Source of the DNA: Planctomycetota bacterium | GTDB lineage: Bacteria > Planctomycetota > B15-G4 > SIAN01 | Direction of reading: 5' to 3' | Assembly: GCA_016795285.1 (NCBI GenBank) | Contig: JAEUIC010000041.1 | Coordinates: 62,001-126,000 of the forward strand | Length of the DNA: 64,000 nucleotides | Shown here: piece after piece, positions 10,819 to 19,667 of the stretch | Numbering within the stretch: the stretch's first letter is position 1 | Layout: each line of letters begins with the position of its first letter | Program-made: the position numbers and the translations under genes | Notes under the pieces: model-generated | Seen by the model: the letters and a program-made list of their open reading frames with translations, nothing else | The model's database searches: none | Told to the model about the DNA's origin: nothing

Positions 10819-12080
10819 CACGCTCCTCCCGCCACCGCGCGCGCGCCGATCCGAAGCCGCGGCTTCAGGACCGGGGCGTCGGCGGCATGCAGATCGATCC
10901 ATGGTCGCGCGGCGACCCGGCCGTACGCGCCGACCACCTGCTCGTCGATCGTGTAGACGCCGACGCAGGGGTAGCGATCGGTCGCGTCGATGCGCAGCGG
11001 CGTCGCCGCGAAGCGCCGCTGCACGACGAACTCCTGCGGCGCGCGGCGCACGGCTCGTTCGAGCTGCCGCTGCGTCGTCGCGTCGATCAGGCCTGGAATC
11101 GCGACTCCTTCGCCGACGCGACCGAGCGCCGGCTTCACCACCCACTCGGGCGAGCCGCGCCACGCGACGTCACGCGGGTCGCGCGTCTCGGGCAGCAGCG
11201 CGCGCCAGGTCGGAAGCGGCGTCGCGAGCGCATCCCAGCAGAGCGGGAAGCGCTTGTCCTGCGTCAGCAGCGCGGTGGCGGGATTGCTCTGCAGCGTCGC
11301 GGCGCCGCCGAAGAAGGCGGGCCAGCCGCAGCGCGACGGCAGCTCGGGGAGCCACTCGCCCGGGAAGAAGCGCACCACGCGCGCGAGCGGCCGCGGCCGT
11401 CGCGCGCCGTCGAGGAGCTCGGCGCGGCCGTCGATCCAGACGAGCTGCGCCGGGCTCGCGAAGCAGGTGGCGACGCCGAGCGCCGCGAGCCGTTTCGCGA
11501 GGTACTCCATCACCTGCCGGTCGTCGCTGTAGGCGGTCGCGTGGACCAGCGCGATCGGCGCGCCGCCGCCCGATGCGCCGCTCCCGTCGGCCAGCGCGCG
11601 CGCGTAGGCCGACGCGACGTCGCCGACCGACTCGGCGTCGGGGTGCGCCTCGGCGAAGAGCGCCGCCAAGCCGGACGCCTCGTTCATCCCGCCGGGCACG
11701 TCGCTGTTCACCTCGGAGATGCGCCAGCCGTCGTTCGTGGCGTGGAAGTCGAAGCGCATCAGGCGCGCGCAGCCGGGCGGGGCGCCGTGCGTCGCCGCGC
11801 GCGCGAGCGCCTTCCGCAGCGGCCGCGCGAAGCTGAGCCGATCGTGCAGCTCGGGCCGCTGCGCCAGTTCCCGTTCCGCGGCCAGCGTCTCGCGCGCCAG
11901 CGCCGCCGCCAGCACCGCCAACCGCTCCCACTCCCCGTCGCGCAGCAGCAGCGCGAAGGGGGCGAGCACGGCGTGGTCGCCGATCTGCGGGTCCCACTTG
12001 CAGCACTCGAACATGGCGCGGCGGCGCATCGTCGCAGCAGCGGCGGGCGCGAGCGGTTCGACGGCGACGAAGGGATTCAT
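10818..12080 (-). CDS. glutathionylspermidine-synthase-like ATP-grasp ligase
   Basis: The predicted protein is related to the C-terminal amide ligase domain of glutathionylspermidine synthase, a circularly permuted ATP-grasp fold. Visible marks are MRFDFHATNDGWRISEVNSD, which carries acidic and Asn metal/ATP ligands, RVVRFFPGEWLPEL, the NPATALLTQDKRFPL segment and the nucleotide-binding strand EWVVKPALGRVGEG. The family joins a carboxylate to an amine with ATP. The true substrate here is unknown, and no amidase domain is fused. ATG 12080 is taken as the start, although an in-frame TTG at 12098 would nearly abut the upstream stop. It is the middle gene of a three-gene minus-strand run. Confidence 0.8.
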   Translation of the reverse strand: MNPFVAVEPLAPAAAATMRRRAMFECCKWDPQIGDHAVLAPFALLLRDGEWERLAVLAAALARETLAAERELAQRPELHDRLSFARPLRKALARAATHGAPPGCARLMRFDFHATNDGWRISEVNSDVPGGMNEASGLAALFAEAHPDAESVGDVASAYARALADGSGASGGGAPIALVHATAYSDDRQVMEYLAKRLAALGVATCFASPAQLVWIDGRAELLDGARRPRPLARVVRFFPGEWLPELPSRCGWPAFFGGAATLQSNPATALLTQDKRFPLCWDALATPLPTWRALLPETRDPRDVAWRGSPEWVVKPALGRVGEGVAIPGLIDATTQRQLERAVRRAPQEFVVQRRFAATPLRIDATDRYPCVGVYTIDEQVVGAYGRVAARPWIDLHAADAPVLKPRLRIGARAVAGGA

Positions 12081-12099
12081 GTCGAGCGCGACGGGCAAC

Positions 12100-12870
12100 T
12101 CATGGCGCCCCCAGCTGCCACACCCAGAGCAGCGCGGCGGCGACGTAGCCGATCGCCGGGATCCAGCCGAGCGCGAGCGGCGACGGCGTCGGCCGCTCGA
12201 TCGTCGGCCGCGCGATGCGGTCGATGACCGCGGCCGCCGCCGCCAGCGCCAAGAGCGGCCAGCCGGCGTCGACGAAGTCGCGGACCGTCGCCTCGACCGA
12301 CTTCCAGTCGCCGGCGGCCGCGCGGCCGGCCAGCAGTCCGCCGGCGGCGAAGAGGCCGCCGAGGCGCAGGCCCGCGGCCGCGTCGCGCTCGAGGGTCACG
12401 AGCTCGATCGAGCGGCCGATCGCGCTCGAGAGCAGCACGACCAGCAGCAACGCGCCGCTCGCCAGCGCGGCGCTGAAGAGGACCACCTCGAAGCCGGGAC
12501 CGTCGCCGATGTTGGCGCCGGCATAGGCGGCCGTCGCGCCGAGCAGCGCGCCGCAGAGCGCGTGCGCCGCCGCGCGATTGCTCCGCTCAGCGACGTCGTC
12601 GCGCGCGCAGAGGCCGAACGGCACGAGGAGCAGCGCGAACCCCCAGATCCAGGCGCAGCCGAGCAGGTCGTAGAAGTAGAGGTAGCGCGGGCTGTCGCGC
12701 ACGTCGCTCGCGGACCACTGGCGCAGCGCGACGAGCAGCAGGCCCGCGCAGAGCAGCGGCGTCAACGCGAGCGGGCGAGCGGCGGACGGACCGGACCGCA
12801 GCCTCCGTGCGCCGAGCAGTCGCCAGTACCAACGGCCGAAGCCGCCGAGCACGCATGCCAACGCGGCCAT
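12100..12870 (-). CDS. multi-span membrane protein of unknown function
   Basis: The protein has 256 residues from ATG 12870 and is almost entirely hydrophobic, with about seven predicted spans (for example LTPLLCAGLLLVAL, GCAWIWGFALLLVPFGL, GALLLVVLLSSAIG). Charged residues lie in the loops. It ends 20 bases upstream of the ATP-grasp ligase start and follows ispH by about 100 bases on the same strand. It therefore probably forms an operon with the ligase and the 10051-10818 gene. No transporter or enzyme signature is recognised. A product exporter or membrane anchor for the ligase product is possible but unsupported. Confidence 0.7.
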   Translation of the reverse strand: MAALACVLGGFGRWYWRLLGARRLRSGPSAARPLALTPLLCAGLLLVALRQWSASDVRDSPRYLYFYDLLGCAWIWGFALLLVPFGLCARDDVAERSNRAAAHALCGALLGATAAYAGANIGDGPGFEVVLFSAALASGALLLVVLLSSAIGRSIELVTLERDAAAGLRLGGLFAAGGLLAGRAAAGDWKSVEATVRDFVDAGWPLLALAAAAAVIDRIARPTIERPTPSPLALGWIPAIGYVAAALLWVWQLGAP

Positions 12871-12971
12871 CTGTGCGAAGAGTTCGCCGTCGGAGAAGAG
12901 GAGGACGCCGGCGGCATGCGGGACGGGGAGGCGATCCGTGGGAGGGCTCCGACTCGAGGGAGTTCGAAGGC

Positions 12972-14228
12972 TCAGCTCGCGGCTGCGGCCAGTGGCGCGG
13001 GCGCTCCTACCGCCTCGGCGAGCTTGCCGATCACCGCCGCGAGCTCCGTGTCGGGCGTCGACGCGCCAGCGGAGAGCGCGACCTGCAGCGGGCCGGCCGG
13101 GAGCCAGCCGTAGGTGACCACCTCGCGGCCGGTCTCCGGGTCGCGATGGCGGATGGCGTCGGGCGAGATCGAGGAGGGCTCCTGCACGTGGTAGGCGCCG
13201 TGCTTCGCGTGCGCGGCGCGCAGGAGGTTCGCGGTGTTCGACGAGTCGTAGCCGCCGAGCACCAGGAAGAGGTCGGGCGCCTGCTCCGCGGTGAGCGAGA
13301 TGACGGCGTCCTGGTTGTCCTGCGTCGCCGGGCAGATGGTGTCGAAATCCTTGAACGCGGTGCGCGGCAGCGATGCGGCCGGCAGCGGCACCGCATCGCT
13401 CGCGAACTTGCCAGGAGCGCTGGCGCCTGCACCGACGACCGCATCGCGCGCGGCGACGGCGGCGCCGACCTTCTTCGCGATCTCGGCCGACTCGGTGGCC
13501 AGCATCGTCGTCTGGTTGACCATGCCGATCTCGCGCAGGTCGCGCGCCGGGTCGAACCCCTTGCTGGCCTGCTTCGCGAACCGCTCGGCGAGCAGCGCCG
13601 CGGCCACCTCGCCGCGCAGGAAGGCGCACAGCAGGTCGGCGTCCTCGTGGTTGCGCAGCACGAGCCACTTGCCGGCGAGGCTGTCGACGAGGCTGCAGGT
13701 CGCGCGCGTCTCGTCGTGGCCCGGCTGGCCGTGGATCACGACGGTGAAGCGCTCCTCGACGTACTTCTTCACGCGGCGGTGCGGCTTCTCGACCCACGGG
13801 CAGGTGGTGTCGACGATCTCGCAGCCGATCTCCTCCATCCGCATGAGGTGCTCCACCTCGGCGGAGAAGGCGGGGATGATCACGACGTCGCCGCGCTGCA
13901 CGCGCGCGAAGCCGCCCGGCTCGGCGTACTTGCCGAAGATGAACTGCACGCCGTTCTGGCGGAAGTCCTCGTTCACCTTCGGGTTGTGGATGATCTGGTT
14001 CAGCAGCCAGAGGCGGCGGCCCGGGTTCTTGCGGATCGCGTCCCAGACCATCGCGACGGCGCGATCGACCCCCCAGCAGAAGCCGAGCTTCTCGGCGATG
14101 CGCAGCGTCAGGCGGCCCGTCACGAGCGGCGCCTTGCTGGAGCGCATGCGGTCGATCAGCGCGCTCTTGTAGCTGTAGCGCTCATCGGGGGAGCCGTACT
14201 TGTCCTCGATCCTCATGCGGCGCGACAT
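12972..14228 (-). CDS. ispH: 4-hydroxy-3-methylbut-2-enyl diphosphate reductase IspH
   Basis: IspH performs the last step of the methylerythritol-phosphate pathway, reducing HMBPP to IPP and DMAPP with a [4Fe-4S] cluster. The three cluster cysteines are visible in GFCWGVDRAV (Cys51), DTTCPWVEK (Cys143) and TICPATQDNQ (Cys299). Substrate-binding histidines are in QIIHNPK (His81) and VIHGQPGHDET. The length (418 aa) and the TICPATQDNQ form match the longer branch of the family rather than the 310-residue E. coli type. ATG 14228 is chosen because it leaves about 40 bases to the divergent gene at 14269. ATG 14216 (MRIEDKYG) is an alternative. Confidence 0.93.
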   Translation of the reverse strand: MSRRMRIEDKYGSPDERYSYKSALIDRMRSSKAPLVTGRLTLRIAEKLGFCWGVDRAVAMVWDAIRKNPGRRLWLLNQIIHNPKVNEDFRQNGVQFIFGKYAEPGGFARVQRGDVVIIPAFSAEVEHLMRMEEIGCEIVDTTCPWVEKPHRRVKKYVEERFTVVIHGQPGHDETRATCSLVDSLAGKWLVLRNHEDADLLCAFLRGEVAAALLAERFAKQASKGFDPARDLREIGMVNQTTMLATESAEIAKKVGAAVAARDAVVGAGASAPGKFASDAVPLPAASLPRTAFKDFDTICPATQDNQDAVISLTAEQAPDLFLVLGGYDSSNTANLLRAAHAKHGAYHVQEPSSISPDAIRHRDPETGREVVTYGWLPAGPLQVALSAGASTPDTELAAVIGKLAEAVGAPAPLAAAAS

Positions 14229-14268
14229 TAGCTGCTCGCCGCGCATGCGACCTAAGATCGCGCCCCTC

Positions 14269-15837
14269 ATGGACCGAATCGCTGCCGTCGCCTCCTCCCG
14301 CGCCGTCGCCCGTCCCCTCCTGCTGGCGGCGCTGGTCGCGCTCGGCGGCTGCGGCGACTCGCCCGACGCGGGGCCGGCCGGCGCGCGGCCCGACGTGCTG
14401 CTGATCTCGATCGACACGCTGCGGCCCGACCACCTCGGCTGCTACGGCTACGCGCCCTACGCGCGGCCGGTCAGCCCGGCGATCGACGCGCTGGCGGCGG
14501 AGGGGCAGCTCTTCGAGCGCTGCTTCGCGCCGCGCGGCCAGACCGGCCCGTCGCTCTGCTCGATGCTGACCGGCCTCTACCCGTCGAGCCACGGCATCCT
14601 CGACAACAACGAGGGGTTGCGCGAGGAGGGGAGCGACCTCGTCGACGACTTCGGCGCGCTCGGCTACGAGGTGCACGGCTTCGTCTCGCTCCTGCCGGTG
14701 AAGAAGAGCAGCAAGCAGCAGCTCGCGTTCGCCCGCTTCGCGCCGGGGCGCGGCAGCTGGTTCGACGCCAAGGAGGCGGCGCCGCAGATGCGGCAGGTCG
14801 AGTGCGACGACGCGGTCGAGGCGGCCTACCTCGCGCGGCTCGCGCGGCGCCGCGGCTCCGATCGGCCGAGCTTCACGTGGCTCCACTTCTACGACGTCCA
14901 CCAGCCCTATGCGCCGCCGGCGGAGTTCCACGACGCGTTCGCGGGCGACTACCGCGGGCCGCTGCGGCTCGATCCGGCGCCGAGCGGCGCGGCGTTCAAC
15001 GCGGTCGTGAAGCGCCACCTCGACCAGAAGATGGTCGCGCGCGAGCCGCTCGAGCCCGCCGACGCGCGCTACGTGACGGCGCTCTACGACGGCGGCATCG
15101 CGGCCGCCGACGCGCGCATCGCGCGGATCGTCGACGCGCTGCGGCAGAGCGGCCGGCTCGAGCGCACGCTGATCTGCATCACCGCCGACCACGGCGAGGA
15201 GCTCGGCGAGCACAACGGCTTCTGGTTCCACGGCAACTCGCTCTACGACGCCGTGCTGCGCATCCCGCTGATCGTGCGCGGGCCGGGCGTCGCGAAGGGG
15301 CGGAGCGACGCGCTGCTGCAGAACCTCGACCTGCTGCCGACGCTGCTCGAGCTGGTGGGGGGCAAGGCGCCTGCCGGGATCGACGGCGTCTCGTTCGCGG
15401 AGCTCGTGCGCGGCGGGCGGCCGACGGCGCCGCCGCGCGACATCGCGTGGGCCGAGTTCGAGGACGTGATCCTCGCGGCGCGCACGCGCGAGTGGAAGCT
15501 GATCCGCAACCCGCGCGGCGCGCGGCCGAAGCTGCCGCCCTACCACGCGCCCGACGACGCCGGCTACTTCATCGACTGCAAGGAGCTCTACGACCTGCTC
15601 GACGATCCGCGCGAGCAGAGGAACGTCTGGCGCCAGAAGAGCGGCGCCGTCGAGGAGCTGCGCCGCACCGCCGAGGACGAACAGGAGCGCCGCTTCGCGC
15701 AGCTCGAGCGCGGCGCCGTCGACCCGGTGGACGAGGCGGAACGGCGCGAACTCGAGTCGCTCGGCTACACCGCGCCGAGCGCCGACGGTGCGCGCTCGCA
15801 GAACTACCGCCTCGACCCGGCCGCCTGCGACGAGTGA
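14269..15837 (+). CDS. sulfatase-like hydrolase/transferase, lipoprotein
   Basis: This 522-residue alkaline-phosphatase-superfamily protein has a lipoprotein signal (lipobox LGGC, Cys28), so it is probably lipid-anchored outside the cytoplasmic membrane. The metal site is seen in LLISIDTLRPDHLGCYGY (Asp49) and TADHGEELGEHNGFWFHG. At the position of the formylglycine-forming Cys/Ser of true sulfatases (CxPSR) it has GQTGPSLCSMLTG, with Thr92 as the likely nucleophile and no Arg. It probably is not matured by formylglycine-generating enzyme. It may be a phosphohydrolase, phosphotransferase or divergent sulfatase. The gene is divergent from ispH and ends about 100 bases before an S41 peptidase. 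Confidence 0.88.
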   Translation: MDRIAAVASSRAVARPLLLAALVALGGCGDSPDAGPAGARPDVLLISIDTLRPDHLGCYGYAPYARPVSPAIDALAAEGQLFERCFAPRGQTGPSLCSMLTGLYPSSHGILDNNEGLREEGSDLVDDFGALGYEVHGFVSLLPVKKSSKQQLAFARFAPGRGSWFDAKEAAPQMRQVECDDAVEAAYLARLARRRGSDRPSFTWLHFYDVHQPYAPPAEFHDAFAGDYRGPLRLDPAPSGAAFNAVVKRHLDQKMVAREPLEPADARYVTALYDGGIAAADARIARIVDALRQSGRLERTLICITADHGEELGEHNGFWFHGNSLYDAVLRIPLIVRGPGVAKGRSDALLQNLDLLPTLLELVGGKAPAGIDGVSFAELVRGGRPTAPPRDIAWAEFEDVILAARTREWKLIRNPRGARPKLPPYHAPDDAGYFIDCKELYDLLDDPREQRNVWRQKSGAVEELRRTAEDEQERRFAQLERGAVDPVDEAERRELESLGYTAPSADGARSQNYRLDPAACDE

Positions 15838-15938
15838 GCGCGGCGAGCGGCGCGGCGCGATCGCTGCTACCACTTGGAGCGGCGCGTCGTAGGGAAGCGC
15901 GGTCGGAGCGACTTCGAGCGGGCCGCAGGAGCGACGCG

Positions 15939-17255
15939 ATGACGGACGGGTGGCGGGCCGTGCTGTTCGGTGCGACGCGCGGCGGGCGGCGGCGGCGCCT
16001 CTTCGCGCTGCTGCTGCTTGGCGCGCTCTTCACGGCGGTTGCGCCCGCGGCGGTGACGCCTTCGGTCGCGGCGCCTCTCGCGGCGTCGGTCGCGCCCTCC
16101 GACGCGACGCTGAAGACCTTCGACGCCTGCCTGCGCTCGCTGCGCAACACGCCCTACATGCGGACGCGCGACGACATCGACTGGGAGGCGCTCGCTCGCG
16201 AGTGGCGGCCGCGCGCCGATGCCGCGGCGCCGGGGGCCGAGCTGCGCGCGGTGCTGAACGAGATGGTCGCCGAAGTGGGGGCGTCGCACGCCGCGGTGCT
16301 GAGCGCGCCGATCTACCGCTCGATGATGAACGAGCTGGCGGGCAAGCCGTCGCCGACCTTCGGCGTGCTTCTGGAAGAGATGGTCGCGGGGCGGCTCTTC
16401 GTCCGCGCGCTGTTCGAGAAGGGGCCGGGCGAGCGGGCGGGGCTGCGGATCGGCGACGAGCTGGTCGCGGTCGACGGCACGGCGCCGCTCGCGAGCGACG
16501 ACGTGGTCGACGCCGGCTACGACCCGGGCGAAGGGAGTTCGCGCCTCTTCACGCTGCGCGCCGGCGCCGCGGGCCAGTCGCTCGCGCTGACGCTGCGGGC
16601 GGAAGCGCGCGGCGAGCTCGCCACCGTGCCGGTCGTCTCCGAAGCGACCAGCGGCCTCGAAGCGGGGCGCCGCAGCATCCGCATCGTGCGCCACGCGGGG
16701 CGGCGGATCGGCGTGATCCACCTCTGGATGGTGGCGCGCGGTTCCGCGGAGTTGCTGGCCGAGGCGCTGCGCGGCCCGCTCGCCAACTGCGAAGCGCTGG
16801 TGGTCGATCTGCGCGGGCGCGGTGGCTTCGCCGACGAGATCCCTGGGCTGCTCGAGCCGTTCCGTGCCGCGAAGCTGCGCGGGCCGGCGCGCGGCGGCGT
16901 CGCGTGGCGCAAGCCGGTCGCGTTCCTCATCGACGATCGGACGCGCAGCGCGAAGGAGATCCTCGCGTGGCACGTCCGCGAGGAGCGCCTCGGCCTGCTG
17001 ATCGGCGAGCGGACCGAGGGGGCGGTGCTCGGCGCCGGCTTCTTCCCGCTGCCGGGCGGCCACTACCTCGAGGCACCGATGATGGAGGTGCCGGTCGGGG
17101 ACGGAACGTCGCTCGAAGGGGTGGGCGTCCATCCGACCGAGGCGGTGGAGCGCGCCGGGCCGTTCGCGCGCGGTCGCGATCCGCTGCAGGAGCGCGCGCT
17201 GCTGCGCCTCGTCGAGCGACTCCGGGGAACTGCGCTCCCGCGCGGTCCGTACTGA
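15939..17255 (+). CDS. S41-family (C-terminal processing-like) peptidase, exported
   Basis: The protein has 438 residues from ATG 15939 with AGGAG six bases upstream. An Arg-rich N-terminus and hydrophobic stretch (LFALLLLGALFTAVAP) form a signal peptide or anchor. A PDZ-like segment lies around FEKGPGERAGLRIGDELVAVDG, followed by the S41 protease core with strand EALVVDLRGRGG, the nucleophile serine in DRTRSAKEILAW and GERTEGAVLG. The lysine found at the GKG position in CtpA-type enzymes is not seen after the TEG motif, so the general base may differ, as in other S41 subgroups. The substrate is unknown. It follows the sulfatase-like gene in the same direction. Confidence 0.85.
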   Translation: MTDGWRAVLFGATRGGRRRRLFALLLLGALFTAVAPAAVTPSVAAPLAASVAPSDATLKTFDACLRSLRNTPYMRTRDDIDWEALAREWRPRADAAAPGAELRAVLNEMVAEVGASHAAVLSAPIYRSMMNELAGKPSPTFGVLLEEMVAGRLFVRALFEKGPGERAGLRIGDELVAVDGTAPLASDDVVDAGYDPGEGSSRLFTLRAGAAGQSLALTLRAEARGELATVPVVSEATSGLEAGRRSIRIVRHAGRRIGVIHLWMVARGSAELLAEALRGPLANCEALVVDLRGRGGFADEIPGLLEPFRAAKLRGPARGGVAWRKPVAFLIDDRTRSAKEILAWHVREERLGLLIGERTEGAVLGAGFFPLPGGHYLEAPMMEVPVGDGTSLEGVGVHPTEAVERAGPFARGRDPLQERALLRLVERLRGTALPRGPY

Positions 17256-17519
17256 TGCGCGGTGCCGCGGCAGCCGCCGGAGAGCGGCGACCGCGGCGGG
17301 GCGTACGAGCGGCCATCCCGGGGGAGTTACGTCCCGCGGGGGGCGCGTCGCCGCCCTCCCCGACCGGAGGGGGCGCGACTATCATCCGCCGCCTCGCGCG
17401 CCGGCTGCGACGGAGTGGCTGCGAAGCAGTTGCAGAGCGGCGGCGCACGGCTACCCACCAACGGTCGACCTCTCCGCGTGCTCTCCTCGCCGAGACCGAC
17501 TCGTAGGAGCGTCAACGAC

Positions 17520-19118
17520 ATGCGCTTGCTCGCCGCCCTGATCGCCACGCTCTGCCTCGCGTCGAACGCGCTCGGGCAGATCTTCAAGATCGAGTTCAAG
17601 GACCAGAAGACGGCGAAGAAGTTCAAGGCCTTCTGCATCGAGATCAACGACGAGATGTTCCTCGTCGGCGAGGCGAAGTCGGGCATCACGCTCGACGAGG
17701 AGAACAACAAGCTCCTCTACTCGCCCGAGACCAACGAGCTGTGGGTGGCCGACATGGACAACCCGCGCGCCTGCCCCTACAAGCTCGACAAGGGGCAGAA
17801 GGTGAAGGCGGGCGGCAAGGCGACCGTCGCGGTCAACGGCGCCGACATCAAGAACATCTCGGTCTTCATCCGCGACCAGAGCCTCTGGGGGCTCACCAAG
17901 GAGTACGGTCGCCGCCAGGACGAGATCGAGGACCTGAAGAAGCAGCGCGACTCCCTGAAGAAGGGGACGCCCGAGTGGAAGGGCAAGCAGACGTCGCTCA
18001 TCCAGACCATGGAGCGGCTCAAGTCGTGGCTCGACTCGACGATCTACGGCAAGGCGTCGCGCAAGATCAAGCGCGAGATCGAGTCGGAGATGAAGGCGTC
18101 GAAGGAGGCGAACGCGCAGCGCCTCGAGCTGGCCAAGCAGTCGATCAAGCTGGTGCCGACGCCCGAGGACCTCGCGCGGGTCGGCAAGGAGACGTTCGGC
18201 GATGCCGTCGTCTTCAAGGTCGCCGAGAGCCAGCACATCCGCATCATCTACCGCGAGGAATGCGGCGATGAGCGAGTGAAGAGCCTGCTCGAGCTCGGCG
18301 AGAACCTGATCGAGGGGTTCCGCGTCCAGTTCGTCGATCCCTACCTCTCCGACGACTACAAGGACTACATCCCCGACGGCATGTTCGTGGAGTACTGCTG
18401 GGCTCCCGACGACGTGAACCAGTACGAGAAGTTCCTCAACAAGTACTACGGCGTCACCTTCGAGGGGCCGTTCCGCGAGCAGCGGCTCAAGATGTCGGGC
18501 CACCCGTTCCGCCGCGGCACGGCGCCGGGCTACGTCGATCCGTCGCGCGTGCAGGACGGCAGCGACCTCGAGGGCATGGTCGCCCACCAGATGGGCCACC
18601 ACCTCGTCAACATCCACTACAACCAGGATCGCTCGAACGACGTGGCCGACTGGCTCTACGAAGGGGTCGGCAACTGGCTCTCGCTCGAGTACCTCGGGCG
18701 CAACTCGGTGCAATGCGTGCAGTTCGACGTCGGCAAGTACGCGGCGAAGAGCAAGGGCGACAACAGCGAGGAGAGCGCGCTGCGCCAGGGGACGGCCGAC
18801 ATCTACCACCGCCTCGCGCTGGAGGAGGGGCCGACCATCGACACGCTCGCGATGAAGAAGCTCGCCGAGTTCGGCGACCCCGACGTCGCCAAGTCGTTCA
18901 GCATGTTCAACTTCGTCGCGAAGAGCCAAGGCGAGAAGGGGCAGCGCTGGCTGCGCGCCTGCTGCAACGCGGCGGCAGTGCCGGGCGGCTTCATCCCGCA
19001 GTGGCGCAAGAAGTCGGAAGAGCTCTACGAGGTGACCGGCATCGACATCTTCAAGAAGGTGAACGACGAGTGGGTCGCGTTCGCCTCGGAGCTGGTCGGA
19101 GCGCCGGTCCGCAAGTGA
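17520..19118 (+). CDS. secreted zincin-like protein with degenerate HQMGH motif
   Basis: The protein has 532 residues. ATG 17520 gives a clear signal peptide (MRLLAALIATLCLASNALGQ) and has AGGAG upstream. The N-terminal 100 residues are a small beta domain, and about 125-200 is a charged helical region with coiled-coil character (KEYGRRQDEIEDLKKQRDSLKK). The C-terminal half looks like a gluzincin peptidase, with MVAHQMGHHLVNIHY and then, about 20 residues on, WLYEGVGNWLSLEY with the expected third-ligand Glu. The catalytic Glu of HExxH is Gln here (HQMGH), so metal may bind without normal proteolysis. A hairpin terminator follows at 19153. The family is not named with confidence. Confidence 0.8.
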   Translation: MRLLAALIATLCLASNALGQIFKIEFKDQKTAKKFKAFCIEINDEMFLVGEAKSGITLDEENNKLLYSPETNELWVADMDNPRACPYKLDKGQKVKAGGKATVAVNGADIKNISVFIRDQSLWGLTKEYGRRQDEIEDLKKQRDSLKKGTPEWKGKQTSLIQTMERLKSWLDSTIYGKASRKIKREIESEMKASKEANAQRLELAKQSIKLVPTPEDLARVGKETFGDAVVFKVAESQHIRIIYREECGDERVKSLLELGENLIEGFRVQFVDPYLSDDYKDYIPDGMFVEYCWAPDDVNQYEKFLNKYYGVTFEGPFREQRLKMSGHPFRRGTAPGYVDPSRVQDGSDLEGMVAHQMGHHLVNIHYNQDRSNDVADWLYEGVGNWLSLEYLGRNSVQCVQFDVGKYAAKSKGDNSEESALRQGTADIYHRLALEEGPTIDTLAMKKLAEFGDPDVAKSFSMFNFVAKSQGEKGQRWLRACCNAAAVPGGFIPQWRKKSEELYEVTGIDIFKKVNDEWVAFASELVGAPVRK

Positions 19119-19152
19119 GCGGCGCGTCGGACGGCCAACCGTGAATCGCACG

Positions 19153-19184
19153 ACGGGCGCCCCTTCGCGAGAAGGGGCGCCCGT
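19153..19184 (+). terminator. strong hairpin between two secreted-protein genes
   Basis: A perfect 14-bp inverted repeat (ACGGGCGCCCCTTC / GAAGGGGCGCCCGT) with loop GCGA lies 34 bases after the stop of the zincin-like gene. It is followed by TTCGACTTCC rather than a T-run. The stem is strong enough to act as a terminator or mRNA-end stabiliser. The next gene starts 22 bases further on. Confidence 0.65.
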
Positions 19185-19205
19185 TCGACTTCCGAGGAGG
19201 AGCTG

Positions 19206-19667
19206 ATGACCATCCCGAGCAAGTTGCTCCCCGTCGCCTGCGCGCTGGCGCTGATCGTCGCTTCGACCGGTGCCGCGCCGCTCGCGCCCGAGAAGGCCGA
19301 TCTCTCGAAGGAGGAGCTCGCGTCCACCGCGACCCACGTCGTGGTCGGCACGGTCCAGCAGATCTGGACGCGCGCCGAGGAGCAGGGCAACTGGGACTAC
19401 ACGCGCTACGTCGCGGAGCTGCGCGTCGAGAGCGGGGAGAAGGGGGACGGTCTCGCGGCCGGTCAGCTCGTCTACGTGCGCTACTGGACCAAGCGCTGGG
19501 ACGCCTTCTTCCTGCCGCAGCCGCCCGACACCAACGGCCACCGCGGCGTGCCCGCCGTCGGCGATCGGGTGCGCGTCTACCTCGCGAAGGACGCCTACGA
19601 CGGCTTCGGCACCACGAAGGATGGCGGCTTCACCGTGCTCGGCGCCAACGGCTTCGCGCGACCGTGA
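19206..19667 (+). CDS. secreted hypothetical protein
   Basis: The protein has 153 residues, with GAGGAGGAG just upstream of ATG 19206 and a signal peptide (SKLLPVACALALIVASTGAAP). The mature part looks like a single small beta domain: ATHVVVGTVQQIW, YVAELRVESGEKGDGL, QLVYVRYWTKRWD and VGDRVRVYLAKD. The strand pattern resembles OB-like barrels that handle substrates outside the cytoplasm, but no family is assigned. Its stop overlaps the GTG start of pdxH by four bases, so the two genes are co-translated although the products act in different compartments. Confidence 0.75.
   Translation: MTIPSKLLPVACALALIVASTGAAPLAPEKADLSKEELASTATHVVVGTVQQIWTRAEEQGNWDYTRYVAELRVESGEKGDGLAAGQLVYVRYWTKRWDAFFLPQPPDTNGHRGVPAVGDRVRVYLAKDAYDGFGTTKDGGFTVLGANGFARP

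Noticed and set aside
17353..17372. CCCTCC/GGAGGG hairpin upstream of the zincin-like gene
   Set aside because: Only six base pairs in a very GC-rich stretch, with nothing conserved around it. Not distinguishable from chance.
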